Source: Schistocerca nitens (Eukaryota; Arthropoda; Insecta; Orthoptera; Acrididae). Taken from it: DNA of 64,000 bases. Location of the stretch: contig NC_064621.1 of the NCBI RefSeq assembly GCF_023898315.1, positions 17,296,501 to 17,360,500 on the forward strand, given 5' to 3'. Made by a program: the position numbers and the translations under genes. The notes beneath the pieces are model-generated. The model worked only from the letters and a program-made list of their open reading frames with translations. It was not told the DNA's origin and made no database searches. Shown one piece after another: positions 33,968 to 45,652 of the stretch; position 1 is the first letter of the stretch, and each line of letters opens with the position of its first letter.

Positions 33968-34690
33968 GTGTGTACGAGGAGATCGTGTATCCCTTATGTA
34001 GAGACGAAACGTTTAAGACTATATCGGAAAAGTAGGAAGATAACAAAACTGAGGTTGATATACCATCACTGCGCGGCACGACTCGAGACACGTCATCGCA
34101 GATCAACACGGCTTAGTTCGAAGCAGGACTCGTCACTGAAAACAATTCTACTCCAGTCATTGAGACTACAAGCCAGCGACGAGTCTGGAGGAGCATCAGA
34201 CAGCTGTGGGATATCAGCCGGACTGTCGCCCGCCATACGACCAGTGACGGCCCGGCCCGCCTTTGCTTTTCATAGCGGGAGGCGTTTGGTGGTCATACGA
34301 GGCACCCTCACAGAAAAGCGGTACGCCGACGACATTCTACGCCCCATTTTGTTGCCCCCCGTGACAAGCCATCCTCGGCTTATACTTCAGCAAGATAACG
34401 CCCGCCTGCACGCGGCGACAATTTCTACTGCTTGTCTTCGCGCTTTCCAAACTCTACGTTGACCAATAACGTCACCGTATAATCCCCAGTTGAGAACTTG
34501 TGAAATATTAATGACAAAGCGCTCCTGCCAGTTCGTCATTTTGACGATAGAAAGCGCCAATTGGACAGAATTTGGCACGACGTGCCCCAGGAGGACATCC
34601 GAGAACTCTCACTATCCATGCCAAGCCGAATAACTGTTTGCATGAGGGCGAGAGGTGGACCGCGCGTTACTCGCTTTCACAATTTGCGAA
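33968..34690 (+). pseudogene. Tc1-like transposase relic with an inverted segment
   Basis: From about 34170 the plus strand reads RRVWRSIRQ, then (frame 2) GRRLVVIRGTLTEKRYADDI, LILQQDNARLHAA with the second catalytic Asp, ACLRAFQTLR, stop. After a gap it reads KRQLDRIWHDVPQEDIRELS and MPSRITVCMRARGGP, a Tc1-type C-terminus. The expected preceding catalytic block is present but on the minus strand at about 34090-34166, reading DWSRIVFSDESCFELSRVDL. The two halves therefore face in opposite directions. The SPDLSPIE block is not seen. Confidence 0.75.
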
Positions 34691-34929
34691 ACTCTTTCTC
34701 TGGAAGAAATCATCCAAGTTTTCTGAAATTGTAATCATTTGCTTAATGCCTTCGTGGTGAGTAGTTTTTTGCCCTTCGGATGTGTATCGTGCACGATAAA
34801 ACAGGCAACCCAGTTTACTTCGTGTGCAACTGAGGGGGATGGTGTAAGTTGGTTTGACTGATATGAGGTGCACGAAATATTCTCCGGGTTAATTTTACCT
34901 TGCCTACCCCGCACGAACCTTCAAGTACG
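34691..34929. other. Unassigned DNA
   Basis: Short stretch between the transposase relic and the CpG-rich block; nothing recognised. Confidence 0.4.
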
Positions 34930-35470
34930 CTCATTAACTCCAGGTGCTAAGCAACGGTGGTGAGCAGCGCGACACCTCCGTTTGACGTCACGACACTGGA
35001 ATTAGAGACGAGGAGACGCAGCGCTGAACACACGCGCCGAACGGAGCCGGAGCCCCCCCCCCTGCGCGGTCCCGATCACTCAGTTTCGTGGGGCCGGGCC
35101 GGCTGCACCACCTGCCACTCGCCACGGGCCGCGGGCCGCGGTATCGACCCGCGGAGACGATAGCAGCCGGCGGGCCCGTGCCGGTGCCCGTGGCGGTCGC
35201 AAGCGGGCCGTCATTTATTCGCAACCGCGGCCGGAAATAGCGGCGCCGGCGATAAGCGGCCGACCGGCAGCCGCGCGGCCCAATTGAATTACTGACCGCT
35301 CCAGCCGACACAGCACAGCCAGCTGCCGAGCGCGACGCGCGCACAGCCTCCCACGCGCACGCGGCGGCCACGCATTTACGGCCTGAGCGTAAACGTTTAC
35401 GCTGCAGCCTCGCTGCTCGCACAAAACCGGTGTGACGTGGCGACGACGAAAATGTCCCCCCGGTGTCAAT
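34930..35470. promoter_or_regulatory. CpG-rich island, candidate regulatory element
   Basis: About 540 bp with abundant CG dinucleotides (GGGCCGCGGGCCGCGG near 35127), in sharp contrast with the AT-rich surroundings. It includes a full CRE palindrome TGACGTCA (34983-34990), an AT-rich core TCATTTATTCGCAACCGCGG and a homeodomain-like CAATTGAATTAC (about 35281). A 200-codon minus-strand ORF crosses it but is Arg/Ala/Gly-rich and probably compositional. A promoter or enhancer is inference. Confidence 0.5.
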
Positions 35471-35649
35471 GACACGTTGAACTTTCTTCTTCTTGTTATC
35501 TCCAGTCCGAAGACTGGTTTGATGCAGTTCTCCCACAACTCTATGCTGTGCAAGCGTATTCATCTCTGAATAACTACAAACTACATCCATTTAAACGAGC
35601 TTACATTCATGCCTCGTTCTCCTCCAACAATTGTTGGCTGCCCCCGTTC

Positions 35650-35678
35650 CAGTCACACACACACACACACACACACAT
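35650..35678. repeat. (CA)n microsatellite
   Basis: About 27 bp of CA dinucleotides. Confidence 0.95.
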
Positions 35679-35714
35679 TTCCCTCTATTGTCAAATCGTT
35701 ATGCATGCTACAGC

Positions 35715-36484
35715 AAGTGTAGCTAGTACGTTCCAAAACCCCACTCGGTGGACGGGGTGGTAAGCAATCTGCGGTTGTTTGCTGATGATGCCGTGGTGTA
35801 CGGTAAGCTGTCGAAGTTGAGTGAATATACACAGATACAAGACAACTTTGTCAAAATTTCCAGTTGGTATGATGAATGACAGCTAACACTAAGAGTGGAA
35901 AAATGTAAGTTAGTGAGGATGAGTAGGAAGATAAAACCTGTAATGTTTAGACACGGTATTTCCACAATCCTGTTTGACACAGTCAAGGCGCTTAAATATA
36001 TGGGCGTAACGTTGGAATGCTATATGAGTTGGAACGAACATGTGAGATCTGTGATAGGGAAGGCAAATGATGCAAGTCGATTTATTGGAAGAATTTTAGG
36101 AAACAGTGGTTCACCTGTAAAGGACATTGCATATAGGACGCAGGTGCGACACTCGTAAATACTGTTCGAGTGTTTGGGATCCGTAGCAGGTCGGATTGAG
36201 GGATACATCGAAGCAATTCAGAGGACGACTGCTAGAATTGTTACAGGTAGTTTCGAACAAAACTTAAGTGTTACGGAGATGCATGCGGAACTCAAATCGG
36301 AATCCATGGACGGAAGGCGGCGTTCTTTACGAGAAACACTACTGGGAAAATTGGAATATGAAGCTCACTGCCGAAAGATTCTACTACCACCAACATGCGT
36401 TGCGTGTAAAGACCACGAAGATAAGATACGAGAAATTAGGGCTCATACAGAAGCTACGCTCAGAAAATGGATGAAATTTTTCTA
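35715..36484 (+). pseudogene. CR1-like LINE RT relic
   Basis: It reads LRLFADDAVVYGKLSKLSEY (FADD active-site box), then with one stop QLTLRVEKCKLVRMSRK, LKYMGVTLECYMSWNEHV, GKANDASRFIGRILGNSGSP, a stop after TQVRHS, then GSVAGRIEGYIEAIQRTTAR and LRETLLGKLEYEAHCRKILL. This is the C-terminal half of a CR1/jockey-like RT with only a few stops. The minus-strand relic at 39965-41215 belongs to a very similar family. Confidence 0.85.
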
Positions 36485-36721
36485 ATATATTCCTAAGATA
36501 CCCATCTCAAACAACCTTGAAACTTTTTTTTGACATTTTTATCCGTTTCCAAGATACGTAGGTTCAAAATTACACTACTCGTGCACGTAAAATACGCACG
36601 CAAAATCCGACGTGAGACGGAATCGTAGTTCAGTAGTGAGGTGGCACAGGTAAATATGCTGGTGTCTCCACCTAAAATGCGGCGCGAGGGGAAACAAAGT
36701 GATGCAGCACGTAGAACCACG

Positions 36722-37003
36722 CTGCAAAGTGTCTACGTTATTATCTGGGATCCCATGATGTAGTACTGATGTGTTTTTTTTTTTTGTCCATTAAATGCAG
36801 TCTGTGGTGTAAAATTACTTTTGCGTTATTTCAGTTTCACATAAGAGAACAGTCTAAACAAGCTGCAAAGTGTCTTCGTTATCATCTGGAACACCATGTT
36901 GTAGTACCGAAACACATACAAAAATTGTTTTTTTACAAAAAATGCGGTCTGTGATGAAAATTACTTTTGCGTTATTTCAGTTTCACATAAGAGAATAGTC
37001 TAA
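36722..37003. repeat. 141-bp tandem duplication
   Basis: Units at 36722-36862 and 36863-about 37003 both start CTGCAAAGTGTCT and share TTACTTTTGCGTTATTTCAG and TTTCACATAAGAGAA. They differ at scattered sites and in their T-run, so the duplication is not recent. Confidence 0.88.
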
Positions 37004-37084
37004 ATTTTTCTAACCAACGCATTTCTTTTCATATAAGGTACATACCCTGCTGTAGCATGGTAAATGTTGGATAAATTTTTAAAA

Positions 37085-37170
37085 GTGGTTAGGAAGTGGG
37101 TATGAGGCAGCTGACATCCCGCTTTCCAGTCAGAGTGTTTTAATGAAATAGAACGTATTCGCATTTCGCC
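37085..37170 (+). repeat. Third copy of the 25.9/26.6-kb repeat
   Basis: GGCAGCTGACATCCCGCTTT followed by CCAGTCAGAGTGTTTTAATG and GTATTCGCATTT matches 26660-26735. Confidence 0.6.
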
Positions 37171-37179
37171 ACTGCTTGA

Positions 37180-38385
37180 CTATTCCTTGATGCCTCGCGA
37201 GGTGTCCAATCAGCTGACCCCTTCTATCAGTCAAATTGTGTCATAAATTTCCTTTTCCCCAAAATTAGATTCATTACCTCGGCATCAGCAACTCGATCTA
37301 GCCGTCTCTTCTTCAGCGTTCTTTTGTAACACCGCATTCCAAAAAATTTCATTCTCTTCCTATCTGAACTATTTATCGTCCACTTTTCACTTTCGTGCAC
37401 TGTTACCATCCGGACAAATAGCCTCAGAAAATTAAATTTAAATTTATATAATATTAACAAATTCCTCTTTTTTGGCTATGTTTTTCATGCTATAGTAACT
37501 CTTCATTTTATATCCTCTCTACTTCGACCATTATCAGTTATTTTGCCGCCCAAATAGCAAAAATCATTGACTACATTTTGTATCTCATTTCTGAAGCTCG
37601 CTCCTTCATCTTCACTTGATTTAACGCTACTACATTCAATTACCCTTGTGTTACATTTTTGTGTCTCGACCTAACGCCTTTTCGATTCTGTGCAATTGCT
37701 CTTCCAACTAATTTGTTGTCTGTGGCAGAAAGTTTTTATTTCTCTAAAAAATGGTTCAAATGGCTCTGAGCACTATGGGACTCAACTGCTGAGGTCATTA
37801 GTCCCCTAGAACTTAGAACTAGTTAAACCTAACTAACCTAAGGACATCACAAACATCCATGCCCGAGGCAGGATTCGAACCTGCGACCGTAGCGGTCTTG
37901 CGGTTCCAGACTGCAGCGCCTTTAACCGCACGGCCACTTCGGCCGGCTTTTATTTCTCTTGTCTAAACTTTAATTCCCTTTCAAAATTTCTTCGGAGTTT
38001 CCTTTATTTGCTTATTCAGTGTACAGACTGGAGATAGGCTGCAAACCAATGTCACTCCGTATTCCTTGCTTCCCTTACATGTGCTTTAACACTTATAACT
38101 TCAGTGAGATTTCTGAAGAAATTGTAAATAACATTTCACTCCCTGTGTTTCATTCCTGCCATTATCAAAGTTTGAAAGGATTTAGTCCAATCAACAGTGC
38201 CAAAAGCGTTCACTAAATCTGCAAATGCCATAAATGTAGGTTTCCCTCCCATCAACTTCTCTTCTATGATAAATCACAGGATCAGTATTGCATGTTCCTA
38301 CATTTCACCGAAACCCAAACTAATGTTCCCCGCGGTCGGCTTCTGGCAGTTTTCTTTCTTCTATAAATAATTCGTGTTAGTATTG
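37180..38385 (-). pseudogene. RTE-type LINE RT relic, SINE-interrupted
   Basis: The minus strand matches the RTE family seen at 9.0, 56.7 and 62.2 kb but is strongly decayed. It reads HESEKWTINSSDRKRMKFFG near the C-terminus (family YGSETWTINSLDKKRIEAFE). Higher up are recognisable nucleotide matches to the connection between the FADD box and the FVDLEKAF block (for example near 38190 and 38330). A family A SINE splits it at 37746-37947. It is the oldest-looking RTE copy here. Confidence 0.82.
37746..37947 (-). mobile_element. tRNA-headed SINE, family A, inside the RTE relic
   Basis: Perfect 12-bp duplication TTTTATTTCTCT at 37734-37745 and 37948-37959. Complete minus-strand copy with GCCGGCCGAAGTGGCCGTGC head, GGTTCGAATCC box B and AGAGCCATTTGAACCATTTT tail. 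Confidence 0.95.
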
Positions 38386-39445
38386 AATGATAGAGTAAGA
38401 ATATCCACTTACTCCACTAACTGAGCATTAAGATGCTCCAGGTCACGTAAGTACGGTAAGGTTTCTCCGTAAGAGCTCTTCTTCAGACTTCGAATGTCAT
38501 TATGTCGCTACTATAGGGAGATCGCGTTTGAGAGTACGGTGGATCTTTTCACACACGTCTCCTGAGCATATGGACGATATGCGTTTGACATATTGGACGA
38601 ATTTGGTTCAAAGTTCTGAAGAGATAACCGTAAGGGGAAGTCACTTGTTTGAGACAGGAGTCTCATGTCAGATGGCGATATTATTTTTATAGTAAAAGAA
38701 AGAATAGCCACCATCATTTTTAATATGTAGTCCTGAAATTTTTAATATTGCCTTAATGGCTTCCCAGTAAGCCAGTCTGAAAGAGTCCCGAAAAATTTGA
38801 ATCTATAACTGCGACATGCATTAAATTATCAGTTTATCACATTTTTATTATTTTTGTAAGTAAATTACTTCATTTTCTTCATTCTGATTCAATCTATCTA
38901 CTTCGTTTCAAGCCTCAGAGAAACTAAAATAGTTATTGCGCACAGTCGTCAAACATGTCACAGAAATTTTGATTACTGCAAAGTAACCGCATTGGTTTGG
39001 AAAACTGAATAATTTGAACTAAATGGCTCAGTGAGTCATATAGAAATCTTATCTGCAGGAGAACATTGCTCGTAACTTGTATACATTCCACGGACTGACT
39101 GGCAGAACACTCCCATACCACTGAATTTATCCGGGACTTGCTTTAAACATATGGTCATATAAATTAGACCCACAGTTTTGTGCCTTCATTACACTATGCC
39201 ACAATATTAATCCAAACATAAAAGCGACTTGCTAATATTATTACTATAATTAGGGCTTTATGGTTAACATTGTATTCGGCATTACGTTCTCATAGAACAT
39301 GACTAATGACATGTTTGGCAACGATACAGAAGGACTGTGGTGACGCTGACTAGTCAGAGGAAGAGCAAGAAGTAACAGGGCAACATTAGTAGATGAAGGC
39401 GAAGGAAGACAACAGAAATAGAAAGGGATGACAATTGGATGGGTT
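38386..39445. other. Unassigned DNA
   Basis: No gene or recognised repeat. Short ORFs only. Confidence 0.45.
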
Positions 39446-39645
39446 GAAACTTCCTGGCAGAGTCAAACTGTGTGCCGGACCGAGTCTCAAACTCGGGACC
39501 TTTGTCGTCCGCGGGCAAGTCCTCTTGGTATAGCACTTTCCCGCGAAAGGCAAAGGTCCCGAGTTCGAGTCTCGGTCCGGCACACAGTTTTAATCTGCCA
39601 GGAAGTTTCATATCAGCGCACACTCCGCTGCAGAGTGAAAAACTC
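39446..39645. repeat. Palindromic pair of tRNA-like repeats (family D)
   Basis: Arms 39446-39504 and 39551-39609 are reverse complements with about 4 mismatches in 59. The right arm reads CAAAGGTCCCGAGTTCGAGT...CAGTTTTAATCTGCCAGGAAG. The centre (CCGCGGGCAAG and CTTTCCCGCGAAAGG) also pairs partly, so nearly 164 bp can form one hairpin. Each arm is the 3' half of the tRNA-like repeat found singly at 49.7 and 55.0 kb. Confidence 0.9.
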
Positions 39646-39964
39646 ATTCTAAAAGGATGGGTTGTTTAAAATGTGACGTAGATGCTGGTTTCCTGTTGAA
39701 CAGAAGGAAAATAGCTGGTATATGCAAGAAGAAAAGTTACGCCGATGATAAGAGATCAAGGTTTAATTTTCTCTCGCATGCATAGTGGTTTTGGATAAGG
39801 CACACGTTACAGGGTCGTTTGTTTCAGGGTCGTATGACTGAAATGGAGACGTAGATGGAAAAATATTAATATTATACAAATGTACGCCTAGACAACGAAG
39901 CGCATCAGATCTACTAGGGATATGTTTCGTTTCTGGGAACATAACGTGTCCTTGTTCCAAAGAT
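39646..39964. other. Unassigned DNA
   Basis: Nothing recognised. Confidence 0.4.
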
Positions 39965-41215
39965 CCCCCAACATTGTATTTATATCTACATATATACTCC
40001 GCAAACCAATGTGCTGTGAATGTGAGAGAGTACTTTGTACCACTACTAGTAATTTCCTGTCCTGTTCGACTCGCTGATAAAACGAGGGAAATCTATTGTC
40101 TATATGCCTCCGCGCGACACCTTACGTCTCGAAGTTTTTCTTCATGTACCTTGGCGGCAGTAGATTCGTTCTGTACTCGACCTCAAGTGCCGCTTCTGTA
40201 AATATGTTGCGGAAACAGCATCCTCTTCCCTCCAATGATTAGCATTTGAGTTCACTAAGCATCCCTTTAATACTTTCGTGCTGATCGAATCCGCCACCAA
40301 CAATTCTAGTAGCCCGCTTCTGAATTGCTTCCATGTCTTCCTTTAACCCGACCTGGCGGGGACCTCAAACACTCAACCAGTACTCAAGAATGGATCGCAC
40401 TAGCGTTCTACAAGCTGTCTCCTCTATGGGTGCGGTGCGCTGCACATCCCCAAAAGTTTCCCGATATTACGAAGTCGAGCATTCGCCTGCCCTACTACCA
40501 ACGTAATGAATGTTCTGTTTCAAATCGTTTTTTAACTTTACGCATAGGTATTTAATCGAAGTGACTGCGTGAAGCTGCATCTACTAAAGATTTATTCCAA
40601 CGTTACGGGACTCTGCTGCCGTACTCAAGCGCATTAACTTAAATTTTTCTACATTTAGAGCAAGCTGCCATCATCACACCAACTAGAAATTTTGTATGTT
40701 CCTCCACTCACTCAACGAAGGTACCTTCCCTGACACTACAGCATTATCAGCATATAGTCCTAAACTGCTGCTCGCCCGCTCCGTCAGGTTACTTGTGTAC
40801 AGAGATAATAAAAGCCGACTTGTCACACTACCGCAGGGCGCTCGTATCTCTGATGAAGACGCGAAGTCGAGGGCAACACACTGGGCTCTACTGCTTAAGA
40901 AACCTTCAAGCCACTCACATATCAGAGAAACCAAAGCGTGTCCTGGGACCTTCGTCAGTAATCTGCAAAGGGGATACCTCGTCAAATGTTTTGCAGAACT
41001 CTAGGAATATCGAATGTTCCTGCTGACCACCGTCGATCATTTGTAGGATATCATGCAAGAAAAAGACAAGCTGGGTTTCGCACAAGCGATGCTTTCTGAA
41101 TCTGTCCTGATATGTGGATAGAAGAGTAATCGAGCTTAGAATGTTCGAGGACTGCACGAACAGATGTTAATGATATTGGTCTCAAATTTCGCGGGTCAGG
41201 TATTTTACCTTTCTC
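39965..41215 (-). mobile_element. CR1-like LINE relic with 3' UTR
   Basis: The minus strand carries, from high to low coordinate: FRKHRLCETQLVFFLHDILQ and HSIFLEFCKTFDEVSPLQ (RT block with the first Asp replaced by Glu in LEFCKTFD), ITDEGPRTRFGFSDM and CEWLEGFLSSRAQ, then SLGLYADNAVVSGKV, where the family has LFADDAVV, so the second Asp of the active site is Asn. The segment 40620-40690 corresponds to the region after the RT core, and 39965-40300 to the 3' UTR. Several frames are needed, so it is inactive. Confidence 0.83.
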
Positions 41216-42491
41216 TGAGCGAGAGGTTCATGATAAATGCAGGCTAAGTAAGGGGTCAATTTCGCAAAGTGGTATCTGTAAAACGGAATTTTGATTTCAC
41301 CTGCAGCTGGCCACTTATTTGTTTAAAACTCATTTATCTGCTTCTCTGTGCCACGGATGCTAATTACTATGTCGTCCACGCGGGAGTTCGTACGACGGTG
41401 AAACGACGGTACGTTTTTACGATCCTCTTACGTGAGTGATTTCTTAGAAGTGAAATTTAAAACTTGAGCTTTTCCCTTGCTGTTTTCTACTTCCACCCCA
41501 GCCTGGCCGAGGAATAACTGGATAGAATCTTTCGACCTGATTAGTGATTTTACGTACAACCAGAATTATCTCGGGTTCTCGGCAAGATCTTTTGCTAACG
41601 TATGACTGTGGAGTTGTTGCATACTTCGGGCATTGCTCTTCCTACGGACACACGAATTTCTACTGACTTTTGCCTGTCAACATTTGCGCGCTCTTTCTTT
41701 AACCGAGAGTGCAACAATTACCGTTGTGAAACACTCGTCTGCCGGTGTTGCGCCAATATTCGCAAATGTCCACTATTACAAATAGCTTGTCTACGATTGC
41801 AGATCTTAAGAACACCCTAAAATTCGTTTGTGGCTTGCTAAGGCAGATCCTGGACGCGGACGAGCATTAATTTTCTACAAGCGTAACGTCCAAACGACCG
41901 ACACTGTTGGGCTAGTTTCACAGCGCGTAGAACAGGCTGGTGCTGGCCTTCATTTTCGCCAACACGATATAAAAACGATTTCGTTGTCTTTTTCGTCGAG
42001 TTGAAGTATTAAAAATCTCTGCTTCCAGTCGTGTGCATTCGCCGAAATAACGAAATAGCGCGACGTTTCGATGAGTGTCAGCCCCGTCATTTTAAAGTAA
42101 AGGATCGAGACGGCGTTTTGGTTACCCTTATACAGGCACCGGAGTGCCTCTCCTGCAAACGCCTGCCACCTACAGCAGTCACTGCGAGAGTGGGCTGTGA
42201 TAAGTCGGACAGGCGCAACGGTTCGTCGAGCAGACCTGTCTACAGCTGAATGGAGCACGTCAGATATTTTCGCCTAGAGCAGAAATAAAAATACGCGATA
42301 ACTAAGCAAGCTGAAGGCTGAGGTGTTGGGGCGCTGGATTTTCTGGAGCCATCTAAATTAGGACTAATGATGTCCCCGTAAACGGAAGTGGTGCCTACCA
42401 ACGAAGTTCTGCGTTTGGACCCTCTTTCTCAAATACAGGACGAATACAATGTGGGTAATTTTCGCGCTGTGAGCTGCGTTATCTTAAGTTA
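41216..42491. other. Unassigned DNA
   Basis: Two overlapping ORFs of 72 and 102 codons at 41950-42258 lack recognisable motifs. No repeat recognised. Confidence 0.4.
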
Positions 42492-42539
<48 letters not shown>

Positions 42540-42552
42540 CACACATACACAC
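42492..42552. repeat. (AC)n(AG)n microsatellite
   Basis: ACACAC run followed by AGAGAG and a short CA-rich continuation. Confidence 0.95.
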
Positions 42553-42558
42553 GCAAAC

Positions 42559-43685
42559 ACACTGATGAGCCAAAGCATTACTATCACATGCTTTATAGCT
42601 TGTTTCTCCGTCGTTGGAACGAAATACAAAACTGATTCTGCCTATCAGGGATCCGAAAGTTTGGTGGTAGGTTTGTGGACGTATGTGCATTAGATGTCTA
42701 CGCACAGGTCATGTAATTCGCATAAATAATGGGCCGCTGATTTGCGTACGCTTTGATGGCTAACAATAGCGGCCCAGGTGATCTCCATACGTTTTATGTC
42801 GGGCGAAACTGATCGCCGAGACATCAACGTGAGTTCACTATAATGCCGCTCAAGCCGCTGGATCACGGTTCTGGCTTAGAGACACGGACAATTAAACTGC
42901 TGAAAGAAGACATCGCCGTCGGGGAAGGCATCAGACATGAAGGGATGCAGGTGATTCGGAGCTGTCGACGTATCTTCGGTTACTGGCACAGGTCCCACGT
43001 AAGCGCAGGAGAACGTCTCACACAGCACACCACCAGCCTGCGCCCGTGGCGCGCTGCGCGTTTCGAGTCGCCGTCCACCTCGATGACGGGACTTTGTGTA
43101 GACGACCATTGACCTAGTGAAGCAAAAATGTGATACACGTGAAGAGCCGAGACGTTCCACTGATCGACAGTCTAACCTCGACGGTCCCGCGAGCACTGCA
43201 ATCGAAACTGACGATGTCGTTGGGTCAGCATGTGAACACGTAGGGGTGGTCCGCTGCGGAACTCCCTGTTCAAAACGTACGATGAGCGGTGTGCTCCGAG
43301 ACACTTGTGCGTGCGCCAGGATTGTGCTCATTTGGTAGACACGCTACAGATCGCCATCTATCCTGCTGCACACAACAGACAATCCCTCAAACCCCACTTT
43401 CTGTGAAGAGTAGTGGACGTCCAACCATTTAGTGCCTAGTGGTTGTTTCACTGTCCTTTTAATTCTTTCCGTAGTTGCTCACAACAGTAGCACGTGTCCG
43501 TTCGACCAGCTGTTTTCGAGGCACTGGTTCACGGGCTCTGCTGGTCTCAACGGATTCCGCCCACTTCCAGTCCGTACCTTGGCTAGGGTGATCTCCCATC
43601 CGTGTCTGCTCCACTCACGTACTCTTGTGGCCGCGTCACGTGCCCGCAGCGCCAGCACGCGGTGGCCACTGCTCGTAATGTTTTA
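42559..43685 (-). mobile_element. Tc1-like transposon relic
   Basis: The left end CACTGATGAGCCAAAGCATT at 42559 is weakly mirrored by GTAATGTTTTAACC at about 43675-43688 (complement GGTTAAAACATTAC). The interior is one of the DNA transposon families I recognise from orthopteran genomes: its minus strand reads NHLHPFMSDAFPDGDVFFQQ near 42900, the segment leading to the second catalytic block. The open minus-strand frame 42876-43331 is a by-product spanning several frames of the ancestral gene. Confidence 0.65.
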
Positions 43686-45445
43686 ACCTTAATACTTCAC
43701 TCACTGCGTTCGACCTGTAGCGTAACAATATTCATCTTATTTAACAGATTGTGACAACATTCCAAAGTTTTCAATTTGCTCAATAATTATATGAAATACT
43801 GAAAACCAAAATTGAGTTGGCCCCTGAAAGCCGTTAAACAGGCAACCTGCAGCTGGTCAGGTGACCGTTTGAACCGTTTAGTAATATAAATTATGGTAAT
43901 GATTGAAATACGTGTTCAGTTTATTCCCAACGTGGAGTATGTCACACTTCTTCCCCTTTTATTTCAATTATGGTGGATGCACCCAATATTTGTTGAGTTG
44001 CAAAACATCCAGTACATCACGATTTCTGTCTTAAGAAGAAGATATATTCGATAATGTACGACGGCCGTTACCTTGTTAAAAATTTCGGCGGTCATACGTA
44101 GACCACATTCATTATAATGTTTCTTTCATGTAGGAACAACAAGTGAGGATTGTACACGAAAGTGGTAGCTAATGTGTCTCCTAAAATCTACTTTTATTTA
44201 AAGCCCGCAAGAGGAAAGGGAAGTAAGTCCACTTTTTCCTAAAAGTCATTTTATGTTCGATTCGTGTAGCTCAAGTTCTGTGTATTACAGCGCTCAAATC
44301 CATTCGTGATAAAAGAAGTTATTTACAAAAGTACTGACAGACTTACTATACACGTACATGGGGAAATAGAGAAAAGTACAGCTTCTCCTGGAAGAAAGAC
44401 AGACGCAATTGTCGTCCTGTAACTTATTACGAGTGAACTTTTTTTTTATTTTGACTTAGTCAACCTGCTCCTAGTTAAGCACACGATTTTTCTAATTACA
44501 CTTCTGTCCCACCCTTCCATCATGTGTTGGATTATATTGCGTCTGTTATTTTCTAATACAATGTGAGTCGTCTAGTGGAGCACGGGCAACTTCCCTAATG
44601 GCACAAACCAGTCAAGTGGGTCTGGCGAAGAAACGAACGAAACAGCTGAAGAACAAGAGTGTATGCTGCCTCAAAGAGCATACCAACGTAAGAATCACAA
44701 GCAGAGAATGATATGACTGTAGTCATTTACAGTTGTCGTAAAATCTAGTTAGGTGCTAGAGAGAGTGCTATATTTCCAGAATTCCCTCTGATAAGTTCGT
44801 AGACTTCCGTGATCATAGAGAATTTTCCTCCCCAAAGAGCAACCACCCCTCGCAAACACACAAGTGTTGTACTCCTTCAGTACTCTTACTAACCAAAGAT
44901 TCTCCGGGAATTACGAAGAACAAGAAAATGAATTCTTTCTTTGTTTTGATACACAGTTAAAACCCTAGAATGAACAACACGTGTTTCTGCACGTATAAAC
45001 AGAAAATAGCTCCTTTGCTCTGAACAGAGTCATATCACTCTTCTTCGCATTGTGTTCTGTATATATTACAAATATATTTGTGTAATAACTGAAAGGTGTA
45101 CAATTACTGTCACAAGTATCTGCTATAAAAAATAAACGATAGTTTCAGGAACAGAATATTGGTGAATGAATTGTACTCTCTCATTTTTTGAAATTACTAA
45201 CCTGTAAAGATAATTGACATGGACTTACCCCCATTTCTTATACAGTTTTCATTCGTGTAAAACGTGTTTAATATGTAGCGCAAATAAAAGCTAGATAAAT
45301 GCTTGCGGAAGACATTATACAAATGCTTTAGCGCGTCAATATGAGAAAGGGAGGTGGGAGGAAATGGGGTGAGGGTCGATTACAGTTTACCGTCACTGCG
45401 AAGCTGAATCAGTTGCGTGACTTTACTTGAAGGGTTAGTTTCATA
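43686..45445. other. Unassigned AT-rich DNA
   Basis: No ORF above 60 codons, no recognised repeat and no microsatellite of note over about 1.7 kb. Confidence 0.5.
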
Positions 45446-45641
45446 GCCGGCCGGAGTGGTCGAGCGGTTCTACGCGCTACAGTCTGGAACCGCGCGACCG
45501 CTAAGGTCGCAGCTTCCAATCCTGCCTCGGGATGGATGTGTGTGATGTCCTTAGGTTAGTTAGGTTTAAGTATTTCTAAGTTCTAGGGGACCGATGACCA
45601 CAGAAGTTGAGTCCCATAGCGCTGAGAGCCATTTGAACCAT
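45446..45641 (+). mobile_element. tRNA-headed SINE, family A
   Basis: Perfect 11-bp duplication TTAGTTTCATA at 45435-45445 and 45642-45652. The head GCCGGCCGGAGTGGTCGAGC has box A. Box B is mutated (AGCTTCCAATCC instead of AGGTTCGAATCC). The tail ends GAGCCATTTGAACCA. Confidence 0.94.
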
Positions 45642-45652
45642 TTAGTTTCATA

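Noticed and set aside
34988-35590. 200-codon minus-strand ORF through the CpG island
   Set aside because: Arg/Ala/Gly-rich composition follows from GC content. No motif, and it reads through unlike flanking sequence.
42876-43331. 151-codon minus-strand ORF as a host gene
   Set aside because: It lies inside a recognisable DNA transposon relic and ends in the FFQQ...C segment of the transposase.
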